Origin: Azorhizobium oxalatiphilum
Lineage (GTDB): Bacteria; Pseudomonadota; Alphaproteobacteria; Rhizobiales; Xanthobacteraceae
Length of the DNA stretch: 64,000 nt
NCBI RefSeq assembly: GCF_014635325.1
Contig: NZ_BMCT01000003.1
Location: 372,001-436,000, forward strand
Reading direction: 5' to 3'
Notes under the pieces: generated by a model
What the model was told of the DNA's origin: nothing
Seen by the model: the letters and a program-made list of their open reading frames with translations, nothing else
The model's database searches: none
Translations under genes and position numbers: made by a program
Part shown: positions 55,378-64,000 of the stretch, in pieces
How positions within the stretch are numbered: position 1 is the stretch's first letter
Layout of the letters: each line of letters starts with the position of its first letter

Positions 55378-56631
55378 CTATCGCCGGCGTCCGCCGCCAC
55401 CGCCTCCGCGCCCCATGCCTGCTGATGGCCGCGAGATTGATTGCCTGCTCATATGGCCCCGGTTCGAATAGTGTGCGGCTGAGGGGCCGGATCGCGCACC
55501 GCTGAAAGCGGTCGGATGGGGCTGGGCCGGTCGGGCTGGCCGCTGGACGTTGCCGGCGGGCTTGCTGGGCCGGCGCGCTTCGCCCTGGCCGGGTGGGCGC
55601 GAGGGCTGTGTCGGACGTCCCGCCTGTCCCCGGTCGGGGCCACGGCCGGCACCGGCACCCGGCCTGTCTCCGCCTGCTGCCGGACGTTGCTGGGCGGAGG
55701 GTGGAAGGCCGTTGCCGCGGCCCGGACCGCCGGGGCCCACAAGACCCGGTTTGGTGCCTTGTCCCGGCCGGTAGCGGCCTGGGTCGGGGCGCCATGGCCG
55801 GTTGCCGTTGCCGATATTGATGTCGTTGCCGATGTTGATGTTGCCACCGCCGGGCCGATAGCCAGGATAGCCCGGCCAGCGGGGCGGATAGACCCAGCCA
55901 CGATTCCAGTCCCAGGCATTGTCGAGGATGCCGCCGACGATGACGCCGGCGCCGAAGGCGAGAAAGTTCGAGCCCCAGCCCGCAACCGGCGGGGCATAGA
56001 CGACGGTGGGGTCGTAGGTGGGAACATAGATCACGCCCGGCTCAGCGGACTCGATGACGATATAGTCGGTGTCGCCCTGCTTCTCGACGATCACCGTCTG
56101 CTGCGGCGTTGTTTGCAGGGCACCGGAACCCTTCGCCTGAGCGCGCAGGCTCTGGATCGTGTCCGCCACATCCTTCGGCTGGTTAACGAATGCGTCGCCG
56201 ATGTCGCTGGTGGCGTCCAGATCGGCATTGAGCTTTGCGATCACGTCCGGGAAGCGGGCGAGGGCCTTGACGGCGGGGTCCCAGCCCTGCGCATCCAGCG
56301 CCGAAAAGTTTCCGGCGGCGGCTGCCGCGCGGTTCTTCTCCAGCCAGCGCGAGACCTGCACGATCTCGATGGGATAGGCAGTCGCCGGGAGTAGCTGTGC
56401 CAGCAGTTCGTCCGGGTAGAGGGCATAGGGGGCGAGCAGCTTTCGCAGTTCCTCGCGACTGAATGTCGAGGAGGGGCTCACCTCCGGCTTTCTGGCATTC
56501 TGCGGGGCTGGCTGCGGCGCCTGCTGTTGGGCTTGTTGCGGCGCTTGCGCCCGTGCCGACGCGAACGGGATGAGCAGGCCTACGACACACATGAGGCACC
56601 GCGCCACGTGAAGAAACGAATGTTCTCGCAT
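55378..56631 (-). CDS. DUF3300 family exported protein
   Basis: 417 residues with a signal peptide (VARCLMCVVGLLIPFASARA, about 1-29). Gln/Ala/Pro-rich linker, then the DUF3300 core (about 58-260): LRKLLAPYALYPDELLAQLLPATAYPIEIVQVSRWLE, WDPAVKALARFPDVIAKLN and EPGVIYVPTYDPTVVYAPP. The C-terminal 150 residues are low-complexity Gly/Pro/Arg-rich, suggesting binding to nucleic acid or polyanions, or a cell-wall role. Function unknown; leftward operon with DUF2950. Confidence 0.9.
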   Translation of the reverse strand: MREHSFLHVARCLMCVVGLLIPFASARAQAPQQAQQQAPQPAPQNARKPEVSPSSTFSREELRKLLAPYALYPDELLAQLLPATAYPIEIVQVSRWLEKNRAAAAAGNFSALDAQGWDPAVKALARFPDVIAKLNADLDATSDIGDAFVNQPKDVADTIQSLRAQAKGSGALQTTPQQTVIVEKQGDTDYIVIESAEPGVIYVPTYDPTVVYAPPVAGWGSNFLAFGAGVIVGGILDNAWDWNRGWVYPPRWPGYPGYRPGGGNINIGNDINIGNGNRPWRPDPGRYRPGQGTKPGLVGPGGPGRGNGLPPSAQQRPAAGGDRPGAGAGRGPDRGQAGRPTQPSRPPGQGEARRPSKPAGNVQRPARPAQPHPTAFSGARSGPSAAHYSNRGHMSRQSISRPSAGMGRGGGGGGRRR

Positions 56632-57291
56632 GTCGGAGTTCTTCTTCCGCCCATCCTTGCCGGAGGGGCGTTCAATGCCAGCCTCCCATGCCCATGATGG
56701 ACACATCGAGATCGAAGTAAATAGGAGTCAAAAAATTGCCATTACTGCAATAAGGCGTATGGGCCTCAGCCGCCGGTGCCGGGGGGGACGGCGACGAGGC
56801 TGAGAAAAAATTGGCCACATTTCCCAAGCGCGGGCCACTTTTTCAATGCGAGTGCAGCGTCAGGCCATCGCCATGGCAGATGGTTCATATAATTGATAAT
56901 AAATAATAATTTTAAAATCAATACCTGAGCATCCGATCACGTGTGCTTGCGGCGGAGTGACTTCACATGCGGCTTGAGCTTCACCTTAGGCACTTGATTG
57001 CGTAGCGGCATGTAGCTAGCGTATGTGTGATCCAGAAGGGCGTGGCCGCAGTGTCGGCTATGTATATCATGCTATGGAATGCAATATGTATTGTATTCGC
57101 GCTGTTTCCTGACGGTTTGTATTAAGTTCGGGTGGTCTTGGTTGGTGGCCGTCCAGGTAGGCGCCTTTCCGGATGGCGCGTGCCGCGGGGGGCTTTGGGT
57201 TGCGTCCAGCGGCGGACATGGCCGCAGGCCCGCGTCCTTCCTTTTTCGAGACCGATCGGCATTCTGACCTGTGCAGATGGGATTCCGAAGC
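56632..57291. other. Intergenic region between divergent DUF3300 and RND operons
   Basis: About 660 bp, with an AT-rich core (56880-56930, run of ATAATAAATAATAATTTTAAAA) unlike the rest of the window. A stem of CTCAGCC with GGCTGAG (56765-56771 with 56798-56804) precedes AAAAAA. The sequence must contain promoters of both operons; no gene is convincing. The AT-rich part could be a UP element, an H-NS/MucR-like silencer site or a scar of insertion. Confidence 0.4.
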
Positions 57292-58410
57292 ATGCGTAAA
57301 TTTCCGTTTGCGTGCGCGGCGATGGTTGTCGGCGGCTATTTATTGACCTCCGGAACAGCCGTCGTTGCGGAGGTGCCATCCGTGCCTGTGACGGTGATGG
57401 CCGCGGAGCTGCGGCCAGTGACCCCCAGTCTCGAATTCGTCGGACGGGTGGAGGCGCCCGAGCGTGTCGAGATCCGTGCGCGGGTGAAAGGCATGCTGGA
57501 GGCCGTATTGTTTCGCGACGGCGAGACGGTGCGGGCGGGCGCCCCGCTTTATCAGATCGAGAAGCCGCTGTTCGGTGCTGCCGTGCAGCAGGCAGAAGGC
57601 GAGCTCGAGCGCAGCAAGGCTGCTCTGACGCTGGCCAAGATCCAGCGCGAGCGCGCCGAGGAACTCCTGGCCCGGAACGCGGGCACTGCGGTCGCCAAGG
57701 ACCAGGCGATCGCAGCTGAGGCCCAGTCCACCGGCGCCGTCCTTTCCGGTGAGGCGGATGTCGAGACCGCCAGGATCAACCTCGGTTACACCGACATCAC
57801 TGCCCCAATCTCGGGCCGCATCGGCCGTTCCGCCGTAACCAAGGGCCACATCGTCGGGCCGGAGAGCGGTGTCCTCACGGTCATCGTCAGCCAGGACCCC
57901 ATGTATGTGACCTTCCCGGTCAGCCAGCGGGACTATCTGCAAGCCCAGAAGGACGGGCGTACCGGCGATCTGAAAAATCTCGAAGTCGGCGTGAGGTTCA
58001 GCGATGGCTCCACCTACGACCTGGTTGGACGCATCAGCTTCGTGGACGTCAGCGTGGACAAGACCACGGACACCCTGATCCTGCGTGCGGACATCCCGAA
58101 CCCGAAGGGCATCCTGACCGACGGCCAACTGGTGCGCGTCACCTTGCAGACAGCCAAGCCGGAGGAGCGCATCCTCATTCCTCAGGCGTCCCTCATCGCC
58201 GATCAGGCAGGTCTCTATGTCTTCGTGGTGGAGGACGGTAAGGCCGTGGTCCGCCGGGTGAAGACGGGTGGGGCGCAAGGCAGTCTCGTGGTAGTCGCCA
58301 GTGGCCTGAAGGCCGGGGAGCAAGTCGTCGTGGACGGCTTCCAGAGCCTGCGTCCGGGCGCCGCCGTGCAGGCGAGCCCGCGTGCGGCCGGCCTGATCAA
58401 CGGAGGCTGA
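57292..58410 (+). CDS. RND efflux periplasmic adaptor (AcrA/MexA family), copy 2
   Basis: 372 residues from the ATG at 57292; an ATG at 57277 and a GTG at 57271 are alternatives. Signal peptide FACAAMVVGGYLLTSGTAVVA. Lipoyl halves surround the helical hairpin (LERSKAALTLAKIQRERAEELL), with INLGYTDITAPISGRIG as the second half motif, then the beta-barrel and membrane-proximal domains (LIPQASLIADQAGLYVFVV). It should bridge the RND pump 3 nt downstream to an outer-membrane channel. No lipobox Cys, so it is probably soluble in the periplasm, unlike copy 1. Confidence 0.92.
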   Translation: MRKFPFACAAMVVGGYLLTSGTAVVAEVPSVPVTVMAAELRPVTPSLEFVGRVEAPERVEIRARVKGMLEAVLFRDGETVRAGAPLYQIEKPLFGAAVQQAEGELERSKAALTLAKIQRERAEELLARNAGTAVAKDQAIAAEAQSTGAVLSGEADVETARINLGYTDITAPISGRIGRSAVTKGHIVGPESGVLTVIVSQDPMYVTFPVSQRDYLQAQKDGRTGDLKNLEVGVRFSDGSTYDLVGRISFVDVSVDKTTDTLILRADIPNPKGILTDGQLVRVTLQTAKPEERILIPQASLIADQAGLYVFVVEDGKAVVRRVKTGGAQGSLVVVASGLKAGEQVVVDGFQSLRPGAAVQASPRAAGLINGG

Positions 58411-58413
58411 GCC

Positions 58414-61400
58414 ATGTTCTCGGCCCTCTTTGTGGACCGTCCGCGCCTCGCGGTGGTCATCGCGGTGGTGACTGTGATCGCCGGCGCCCTGTCGCTGTTC
58501 GCCATTCCGCTCGCCCAGTACCCGGACATCATCCCGCCCCAGGTATCGGTGACCACCACCTATCCCGGCGCCTCTGCCGACGTGGTGGATGCCACCATTG
58601 CCCAGCCCATCGAGGCGCAGGTCGTGGGCGTGGACAAGCTGATGTACATGAAGAGCGTCAGCGGCGACGACGGCAGCTACACGCTGGTTGGCTCCTTCGA
58701 GCTGGGCACTGATCCAGACATCAACACCGTCAACATGAACAACCGCGTCCAGGTGGCGCTGTCCAAGCTACCGGAGGATGTCCAGCGGCAGGGCGTCACC
58801 GTTAAGAAGAAGTCCTCGGCTTTGCTCGGCGTGCTGGCGATCTATTCGCCCAAGGCGACCCTCGATCCCCTGTTCATCTCCAATTATGTCACCATCAACA
58901 TTCTCGATGACATCAAGAGCATACCCGGCGTCGGCGATGCCTCCCTGTGGGGGCCGCAGGACTATGCCGTCCGCGCCTGGATCCACACCGATCGCCTGAC
59001 CGGCCTCGGCCTGACCACGGGCGACATCGCAGCGGCGATCCGGGCCCAGAACGTGCAGGCGGCGGTGGGGCGTGTCGGCGCGCGGCCGATCTCGGACGAC
59101 CAGCAGCTCCAGCTCAACCTGCGGACCAAGGGACGCCTAACTTCTATCGAGGAATTCGAGAAGATCGTCCTGCGGACCAATCCTGACGGCTCGGTGCTGC
59201 GCCTCGGCGACGTGGCACGGCTTGAGCTGGGGGCGGCCAATCTCGACCGGGAGACGGCATTCAACGGCGGACCAGCGGCCGTGCTGGCGCTCTATCAGGC
59301 GCCGGGCGCCAACGCCATCACCACCATCAACGCCGTGCGGGCGCGCATGGATGCGCTGGCGAAGGCCTTCCCCGATGATCTGGCCTGGAAGGTCACCTAC
59401 GACCCCACCGTCTTCGTGACCGAGACCATCCATGAGGTCCGCAAGACGCTGGTGGAGGCGTTCATCCTCGTGGTGATCGTCGTCTATCTCTTCCTCGGCA
59501 GCTTCCGGGCGACGCTCATTCCCACGCTGGCCGTCCCGGTCAGCCTCATCGGCACATTCATCGTCCTCAACGCCATAGGCTATTCCGCCAACACCGTCTC
59601 CCTGCTCGCGCTGGTGCTGTCCATCGGCATCGTCGTCGATGATGCCATCGTCGTGGTGGAGAATGTCGAGCGAGTGATGGAGGAGCATCCCGATCTGACG
59701 CCCGCCGAGGCGACCAAGAAGGCGATGGCCGAGATCACCGCGCCCATCATCGCCATCACGCTGGTGCTGCTGTCGGTGTTCGTCCCGGTGGCCTTCATCC
59801 CGGGCATCTCGGGCGAGCTGTTCCGCCAGTTCGCGGTCACGGTGGCGGTGGGCATGTTCCTGTCCGCCATCAACGCCCTGACCCTCTCGCCCGCGCTGTG
59901 CGGTGTGCTGCTGAAACGGGGTGCCCACGGCCCGAAGAAAGGCCCCATCGGCTACGTCATGCGCGGCATCGACCATGTGCGCGACAGCTATGGCGCGGCG
60001 GTGGCGCGGCTCGTGCGCTTTTCCGTGCTTAGCCTGGTGGCGGTCGCGGTGGCCAGCGGCGGCATCTATGCGCTCGCCAAGGCCACCCCCACCGGCTTCC
60101 TGCCGGAGGATGACCAGGGCGCCTTCTTCGTGGTGGTTCAGCTTCCCGGCGGCTCGTCGGTGGCCCGCACCAGCGAGGTGATCAAGCGCGCGGAAGGCAT
60201 GCTGCGGGACGAGGCGGCCGTGGCCGACTACACCTCGGTGATCGGCCTGAACTTCATCGACAATTACTCCCAGTCGAATGCCGCCTTCATCGTGGTCACT
60301 CTGAAGCCGTTCGCGGAGCGCAAGGACGGCGCCCTCGGCGCATCCTCCGTGATCGCTCGGCTGGGCGAGCGGATGCGGCAGATCCCCGGCGGAACGGTGG
60401 TTCCCATCGCGCCCCCGCCCATCGTCGGCCTCGGCACCGGCGGCGGCTTCGCCTTCGTGCTTCAGGACCTGAGCAGCGGTGATCCCAAAGCGATGGCGCA
60501 GGTGCTGCGCGGTCTGCTCGTCGCCGCCAATCAGGATGCCAGCCTGGCGCGTGTGTTCAGCACTTACACGGCCACCAATCCTTCCATCATTCTCGATATC
60601 GACCGCGAGAAGGTGCAGGTGCTCGGCGTGTCGCTGAGCGACGTCTTCCAGGCGCTCCAGGCGTCGCTGGGCGGGCTCTATGTCAACGATATGAACCTGT
60701 TCGGCCGCACCTGGCAGGTGCAGGTGCAGGCCGAGGCGGACGACCGCAAGAGCATCGACGACATCTACCGCATCAATGTCCGCAACGCCGAAGGCAAGAT
60801 GATCCCCCTGCGGTCCATTCTGGAGGTGAAGGTGGACGTGGGGCCGCCGGCGCTGATCCGCTACAACAACAAGCGGGCGGTGACCGTGCAAGGCTCCCCG
60901 GCGCCGGGTGTGTCCTCCGGGCAGGCGCTCGCGGCCATGGATGCGGTGGCGCAAGCGACCCTTCCCGCCGGCTATGCGGGGGCGTGGACCGATACGTCCT
61001 TCCAGGAGAAGCGCGCGGAGGGCAAGACCAGCATCATCCTCGCCTTCGCCGTGCTGTTCGCCTTCCTGTTCCTCGTGGCGCTGTACGAAAGCTGGTCGAT
61101 CCCCATTCCCGTGCTGCTGTCGGTCACGGTGGGCATGCTTGGCTCATACGCGGCCATCCTCGTGGCGGGCCTCACGCTCGATCTCTACGGGCAGATCGGC
61201 ATGATCGTTCTGATCGGCCTCGCCGCCAAGAACGGCATCCTGATCGTGGAGTTCGCCAAGGAGCAGCGGGAGCGTGGGGTACCGTTGCTCACCGCGGCGA
61301 CCGAAGGATCGCGCTTGCGCTTCCGGCCGGTGATGATGACCTCGCTGGCCTTCATCCTCGGCCTCTATCCGCTGGTGGTGGCGACGGGTGCCTCGCAGAT

Positions 61401-61596
61401 CGCTCGGCAGAATGTGGGAACGCCGGTTTTCGGAGGCATGATCCTCGCCTCCTTCCTCGGCATCTTCGTTATCCCGCCGCTGTATGTGCTGTTCCAGAGC
61501 CTGCGGGAGCGATTGAGGCCGGGCTCTCGCCCCAAGCAACCGGAGGAGATGGCTTCCGGCACGGGATCTGCCCCATCCCAGCCGAAGGTCCATTGA
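58414..61596 (+). CDS. RND multidrug efflux permease (AcrB/MexB, HAE1 family), copy 2
   Basis: 1060 residues, full two-fold RND architecture. Asp409-Asp410 in [18 protein letters not shown] form the proton relay. [19 protein letters not shown] and [17 protein letters not shown] are typical of the HAE1 group. Proton-driven trimeric exporter in the inner membrane. Operon with the adaptor; no outer-membrane factor. An AraC regulator follows on the same strand, 111 nt after the stop, and may control the pump. Confidence 0.95.
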   Translation: MFSALFVDRPRLAVVIAVVTVIAGALSLFAIPLAQYPDIIPPQVSVTTTYPGASADVVDATIAQPIEAQVVGVDKLMYMKSVSGDDGSYTLVGSFELGTDPDINTVNMNNRVQVALSKLPEDVQRQGVTVKKKSSALLGVLAIYSPKATLDPLFISNYVTINILDDIKSIPGVGDASLWGPQDYAVRAWIHTDRLTGLGLTTGDIAAAIRAQNVQAAVGRVGARPISDDQQLQLNLRTKGRLTSIEEFEKIVLRTNPDGSVLRLGDVARLELGAANLDRETAFNGGPAAVLALYQAPGANAITTINAVRARMDALAKAFPDDLAWKVTYDPTVFVTETIHEVRKTLVEAFILVVIVVYLFLGSFRATLIPTLAVPVSLIGTFIVLNAIGYSANTVSLLALVLSIGIVVDDAIVVVENVERVMEEHPDLTPAEATKKAMAEITAPIIAITLVLLSVFVPVAFIPGISGELFRQFAVTVAVGMFLSAINALTLSPALCGVLLKRGAHGPKKGPIGYVMRGIDHVRDSYGAAVARLVRFSVLSLVAVAVASGGIYALAKATPTGFLPEDDQGAFFVVVQLPGGSSVARTSEVIKRAEGMLRDEAAVADYTSVIGLNFIDNYSQSNAAFIVVTLKPFAERKDGALGASSVIARLGERMRQIPGGTVVPIAPPPIVGLGTGGGFAFVLQDLSSGDPKAMAQVLRGLLVAANQDASLARVFSTYTATNPSIILDIDREKVQVLGVSLSDVFQALQASLGGLYVNDMNLFGRTWQVQVQAEADDRKSIDDIYRINVRNAEGKMIPLRSILEVKVDVGPPALIRYNNKRAVTVQGSPAPGVSSGQALAAMDAVAQATLPAGYAGAWTDTSFQEKRAEGKTSIILAFAVLFAFLFLVALYESWSIPIPVLLSVTVGMLGSYAAILVAGLTLDLYGQIGMIVLIGLAAKNGILIVEFAKEQRERGVPLLTAATEGSRLRFRPVMMTSLAFILGLYPLVVATGASQIARQNVGTPVFGGMILASFLGIFVIPPLYVLFQSLRERLRPGSRPKQPEEMASGTGSAPSQPKVH

Positions 61597-61707
61597 AACA
61601 GGATAACGCCGCTTTATGGCGTGAATAGAGGACGATAGCGCTGCGCCCTCGACCCGAAATGGGGGGACGAGGGTTGAGGCCGGACATGCTCCAAACGGGA
61701 GGGGCGC

Positions 61708-62760
61708 ATGACCACTTGCACCACAGGGGCATCGAGAGGCGAGGATTGGAGCTCGCCGATTTCGCTTGAAGGTCTCGCCACTGTCCTTGGCCAGTTGCGG
61801 ATCGCGGTGCCGAGCTTCGTCGGCTCGCTGCACGCGGACGGTGGGGCGATCAATCTCCGGGCTGTTCAAGAGCGATACGTAAGCCTTCCAACCCTGGTTT
61901 CTGCTGCGGCCGCGTTTGCGGGGTGCGATCACCTCGGATTGCTGCTTGCACAGGCTTGGAGCCTGCCGACGCGTGCGGACCGCTTCACCACCTGGGCCGC
62001 CGATCTCGCGGCAAGCCGGAATGACTTTCGCGAGCAGGTCAACCTTTCCTCTCATGGAGCGATGTTCTCGTCGGCGGGGAGCACCACGCCCAAGGCCGGA
62101 TATGTGGCCATGGATCAGGGGATGGAGAGCGCCGCCGTGATCGCCGACTGGGAGTTGGTGCTCATGGCCCGCCTGCTCAAGGCATTGGGCGGGCCGAACT
62201 GGCGTCCGGAGCTGGTGGAACTGCCGCGGCGCCCGCCACGCGACTGCCGACCCTACAGGCGGGCCTTCGATTGTGCCCTCAGCTTCAATGCGGCCTTCGC
62301 CACCATTCATTTCGATGCCGGCTTCGGCGAATGGAGATCCGCCTGCGCGGTTGCTTCCGCAAGACGTGAGGGGACCCTACTCACCCGCCGCGTGGGCGAG
62401 GAGCTAGCGCTGTGCCTTTTCCATGGCGAAGACGGCTCGGCAGAGCGCGTCGCGCAAAAGCTCGGCATGTGCAGCCGTACCATGCAGCGCCAGCTCGAGT
62501 TGTCGCAAGTGAGTTTTCGGACCATAGCCGATGGAGTGCGCTTCGGCACGGCCAAGCGCCTGTTACAGGACACGGATATGGAGCTGACCCAATTGGCCCT
62601 GACGCTGGGCTATGCGGACATCTCGGTTCTCACCCGCGCCTTCACGAGGTGGGCCGGCGTATCCCCTTCGAGCTGGCGCGCCGGGCGCCGCTCCGCGCAT
62701 GACCGCGCATCCGAGACGCAGCTCGACGCGTCGATGCCGCAGTGCGCGGGCGCGCGTTAG
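61708..62760 (+). CDS. AraC family transcriptional regulator
   Basis: 350 residues. N-terminal sensory region (about 15-220) of the arabinose-binding-like type (AFAGCDHLGLLLAQ, FDCALSFNAAFATIHFDA); C-terminal two helix-turn-helix AraC domain (about 240-335) with SAERVAQKLGMCSRTMQRQLELSQVSF and the second helix pair LTQLALTLGYADISVLTRAFTRWAGVSPSSWR. Cytoplasmic; binds DNA near its target and is modulated by an unknown small ligand. Placement after the RND pump suggests it controls that pump. 8 nt from the convergent membrane protein gene. Confidence 0.9.
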   Translation: MTTCTTGASRGEDWSSPISLEGLATVLGQLRIAVPSFVGSLHADGGAINLRAVQERYVSLPTLVSAAAAFAGCDHLGLLLAQAWSLPTRADRFTTWAADLAASRNDFREQVNLSSHGAMFSSAGSTTPKAGYVAMDQGMESAAVIADWELVLMARLLKALGGPNWRPELVELPRRPPRDCRPYRRAFDCALSFNAAFATIHFDAGFGEWRSACAVASARREGTLLTRRVGEELALCLFHGEDGSAERVAQKLGMCSRTMQRQLELSQVSFRTIADGVRFGTAKRLLQDTDMELTQLALTLGYADISVLTRAFTRWAGVSPSSWRAGRRSAHDRASETQLDASMPQCAGAR

Positions 62761-62768
62761 AGCAGACA

Positions 62769-63278
62769 TCAGGGCGCGGGATCGACGCGATCGTAATTGA
62801 CGAGTTTGGGCACGAGGCTCACCCCCCAGGCGACGAAAACACCGAGCAGCGTCTCCAAGATCCGGTCCATGGCGTAGGTCCACGCATCGCCCAAATGGTC
62901 AAACAGGATAAGGCCGGCGATATAGCCTGCCACCTTGGCACCGTCCGCTACGTTCAATAGCTGACACATCACCATGGAAGCGAACACGCCCACGCCCACG
63001 GTATAAAGCCCTGCTCCGAAGGCTAGGCTGAGCGCCATGCCAATGGCCGCCCCGACGAGGGTCGCCGCAATCCGTATCAAACCGAGATGGCGTGAGATCT
63101 TCGGGGACAGGTCGGTGACGATCACCGCTGCCACGAAAGCATAGACCGGCTGCTCGAAATGGAGCGCCTTGGCGATCGGCAGCGTAATCGCCGCAGATAT
63201 CGCGACGCGCAGTGCGAGCTGTAAACCGACAATGGCCGCTGCCATGCGCTTGTCCGGAAGATGTAAGAAGGCATCCAT
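62769..63278 (-). CDS. FUSC/aromatic acid exporter family membrane protein, short form
   Basis: 169 residues with about five hydrophobic segments (ALRVAISAAITLPIAKAL, PVYAFVAAVIVTDL, IAATLVGAAIGMALSLAFGAG and others), and the KxSRHLGLIRIAATLVGAAIG region typical of FUSC/ArAE-type half-domains. Full-length relatives have 300-650 residues and a cytoplasmic domain; this one is only the N-terminal membrane half. The family exports or adjusts aromatic carboxylates in some members; here the role is unclear. Convergent with the AraC gene. Confidence 0.7.
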   Translation of the reverse strand: MDAFLHLPDKRMAAAIVGLQLALRVAISAAITLPIAKALHFEQPVYAFVAAVIVTDLSPKISRHLGLIRIAATLVGAAIGMALSLAFGAGLYTVGVGVFASMVMCQLLNVADGAKVAGYIAGLILFDHLGDAWTYAMDRILETLLGVFVAWGVSLVPKLVNYDRVDPAP

Positions 63279-63585
63279 GAGACGGATGGCAAAAGCCCGG
63301 ACGAACCGGAAGGACGATTAGGCCCCTCATTTCTGCCGTGCGCTTTGCAATATGCGACAAATCACTGGATCAGCAAATTAAGTCTGGATTGTCGCGAAAG
63401 ATCAAGCAGACAGCTTGGCCCAAGGCCATCCTTGCCTACGGCCGGCGGCAAAGCCAATTGTGATCCTGTGATCATTCCATGGCGTGCCGTCTCAGGCCGC
63501 GCCTTTGGCGTTTCGTGCGCGTAGTCCAGGCCTCACTGGATGCGCGGGACACTGCGCCCGTCAGTTCCTGCTTCCGGAGACGATT
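63279..63585. other. Intergenic region before the decarboxylase-like gene
   Basis: About 307 bp between two divergent genes. I see no further gene, no strong hairpin and no clear operator; it must contain both promoters. A ribosome site (CCGGAGA) precedes the next start. Confidence 0.35.
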
Positions 63586-64000
63586 ATGACGGAAACGGCA
63601 CCCGTGCAGATCGACGCCTTTTTCATTCTGCATTCGGCCCGAGCCGACCATTGGCGCGGTGCGCTGAACGCAGCCGAGAGCTGGCATCGCGGAGAATCCG
63701 GCGCGGCGGATGTGCAGGCATCCCTGGCCGAAGTGAAGATCATCGAGGAATTCCATGCCTTTCCCGGTACAGCGGTCATGGCGCGGCTGGACCAGACCAT
63801 CGCTTCCGGGGATGCGCGGGCCACGGCGAACCTGATCCGGCGGATTTCCGAGGCCATCGTTACCCGCCACGAACATGCTGACAGCATGGGGACTAGTGGC
63901 ACCGACTCCGAAGCGTTCGAGGACCTGCTGCCCGTTTCGCTGGTCGGCGGGGCGCGCCGGCGCCCGTCGTTCGAGACCCTGTTCGTCACCGCCCAGCCGC
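63586..64000 (+). CDS. Probable Orn/Lys/Arg decarboxylase, N-terminal fragment
   Basis: 138 codons are present and the frame runs off the window end. ATG with CCGGAGA 7 nt upstream. The sequence (VQIDAFFILHSARADHWRGAL, VKIIEEFHAFPGTAVMARLDQ, RRRPSFETLFVT) resembles the N-terminal region of alphaproteobacterial pyridoxal-phosphate Orn/Lys/Arg decarboxylases, which then continue into a response-regulator-like wing domain. I recall the pattern but cannot see the PLP lysine, so this is a moderate guess. If right it would consume protons and make polyamines, fitting an acid-stress island. Confidence 0.45.
   Translation, partial: MTETAPVQIDAFFILHSARADHWRGALNAAESWHRGESGAADVQASLAEVKIIEEFHAFPGTAVMARLDQTIASGDARATANLIRRISEAIVTRHEHADSMGTSGTDSEAFEDLLPVSLVGGARRRPSFETLFVTAQP

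Noticed and set aside
1-64000. CRISPR arrays, insertion sequences, integrases
   Set aside because: No regularly spaced repeats and no transposase or recombinase gene were recognised anywhere in the window.

Overview
The window is high-GC bacterial chromosome. Gene content points to an alphaproteobacterium of the Hyphomicrobiales (Rhizobiales), perhaps Xanthobacteraceae: a Porin_2-type outer-membrane porin, an AccA with the usual alphaproteobacterial N-terminus, a rhizobial-style malonate locus (malonyl-CoA decarboxylase, malonyl-CoA synthetase, GntR regulator, TRAP transporter), and an mntH with a palindrome that looks like a Mur box. The family assignment is inference; there is no rRNA in the window.

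Layout. (1) 1-10.6 kb: the end of an RTX-type calcium-binding secreted protein, then a tight seven-gene co-directional operon for a surface glycan or glycoprotein (two large GT2-like proteins, a methyltransferase, two paralogous GT4 enzymes, a tail-anchored coiled-coil protein, a pyruvyltransferase). It looks like a duplicated module. (2) 10.6-19.4 kb: housekeeping genes (yggU, yggT, a small hydrophilic protein, accA, an L,D-transpeptidase lipoprotein, an ABC exporter, secA). (3) 19.8-24.3 kb: an RND efflux pair without an outer-membrane channel. (4) 24.4-31.6 kb: a three-gene cassette of transglutaminase-DUF2126, circularly permuted ATP-grasp-Alpha-E and a second transglutaminase. This is a predicted but biochemically uncharacterised peptide or amide-bond system and the best candidate here for undescribed biology. 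(5) 31.6-38.6 kb: malonate uptake and catabolism, with a divergent GntR regulator and operator-like dyads. (6) 38.6-50.5 kb: mntH, a porin, a 1.2 kb gene-poor AT-richer stretch, a GMC oxidoreductase with a small exported protein, a GST, a TetR regulator with a histone-H1-like Lys/Ala/Pro tail, a soluble FtsK translocase and tRNA-Arg(CCG). (7) 50.5-64 kb: an accessory-looking region beginning right after the tRNA: SulP transporter, PPK2 and a small partner, DUF2950 and DUF3300 envelope proteins, a second RND pair with an AraC regulator, a FUSC-like protein and the start of a probable Orn/Lys/Arg decarboxylase. No integrase is visible, so its island status is inference.

How genes work together: the glycan operon probably decorates the cell surface or the neighbouring RTX protein. 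In the mat genes the TRAP system imports a dicarboxylate, MatB makes malonyl-CoA and MatA decarboxylates it to acetyl-CoA, under GntR control. The ATP-grasp/transglutaminase cassette should form and cleave amide bonds on an unknown substrate. The PPK2/SulP/DUF2950/DUF3300/decarboxylase region has the look of an envelope and acid or phosphate stress set.
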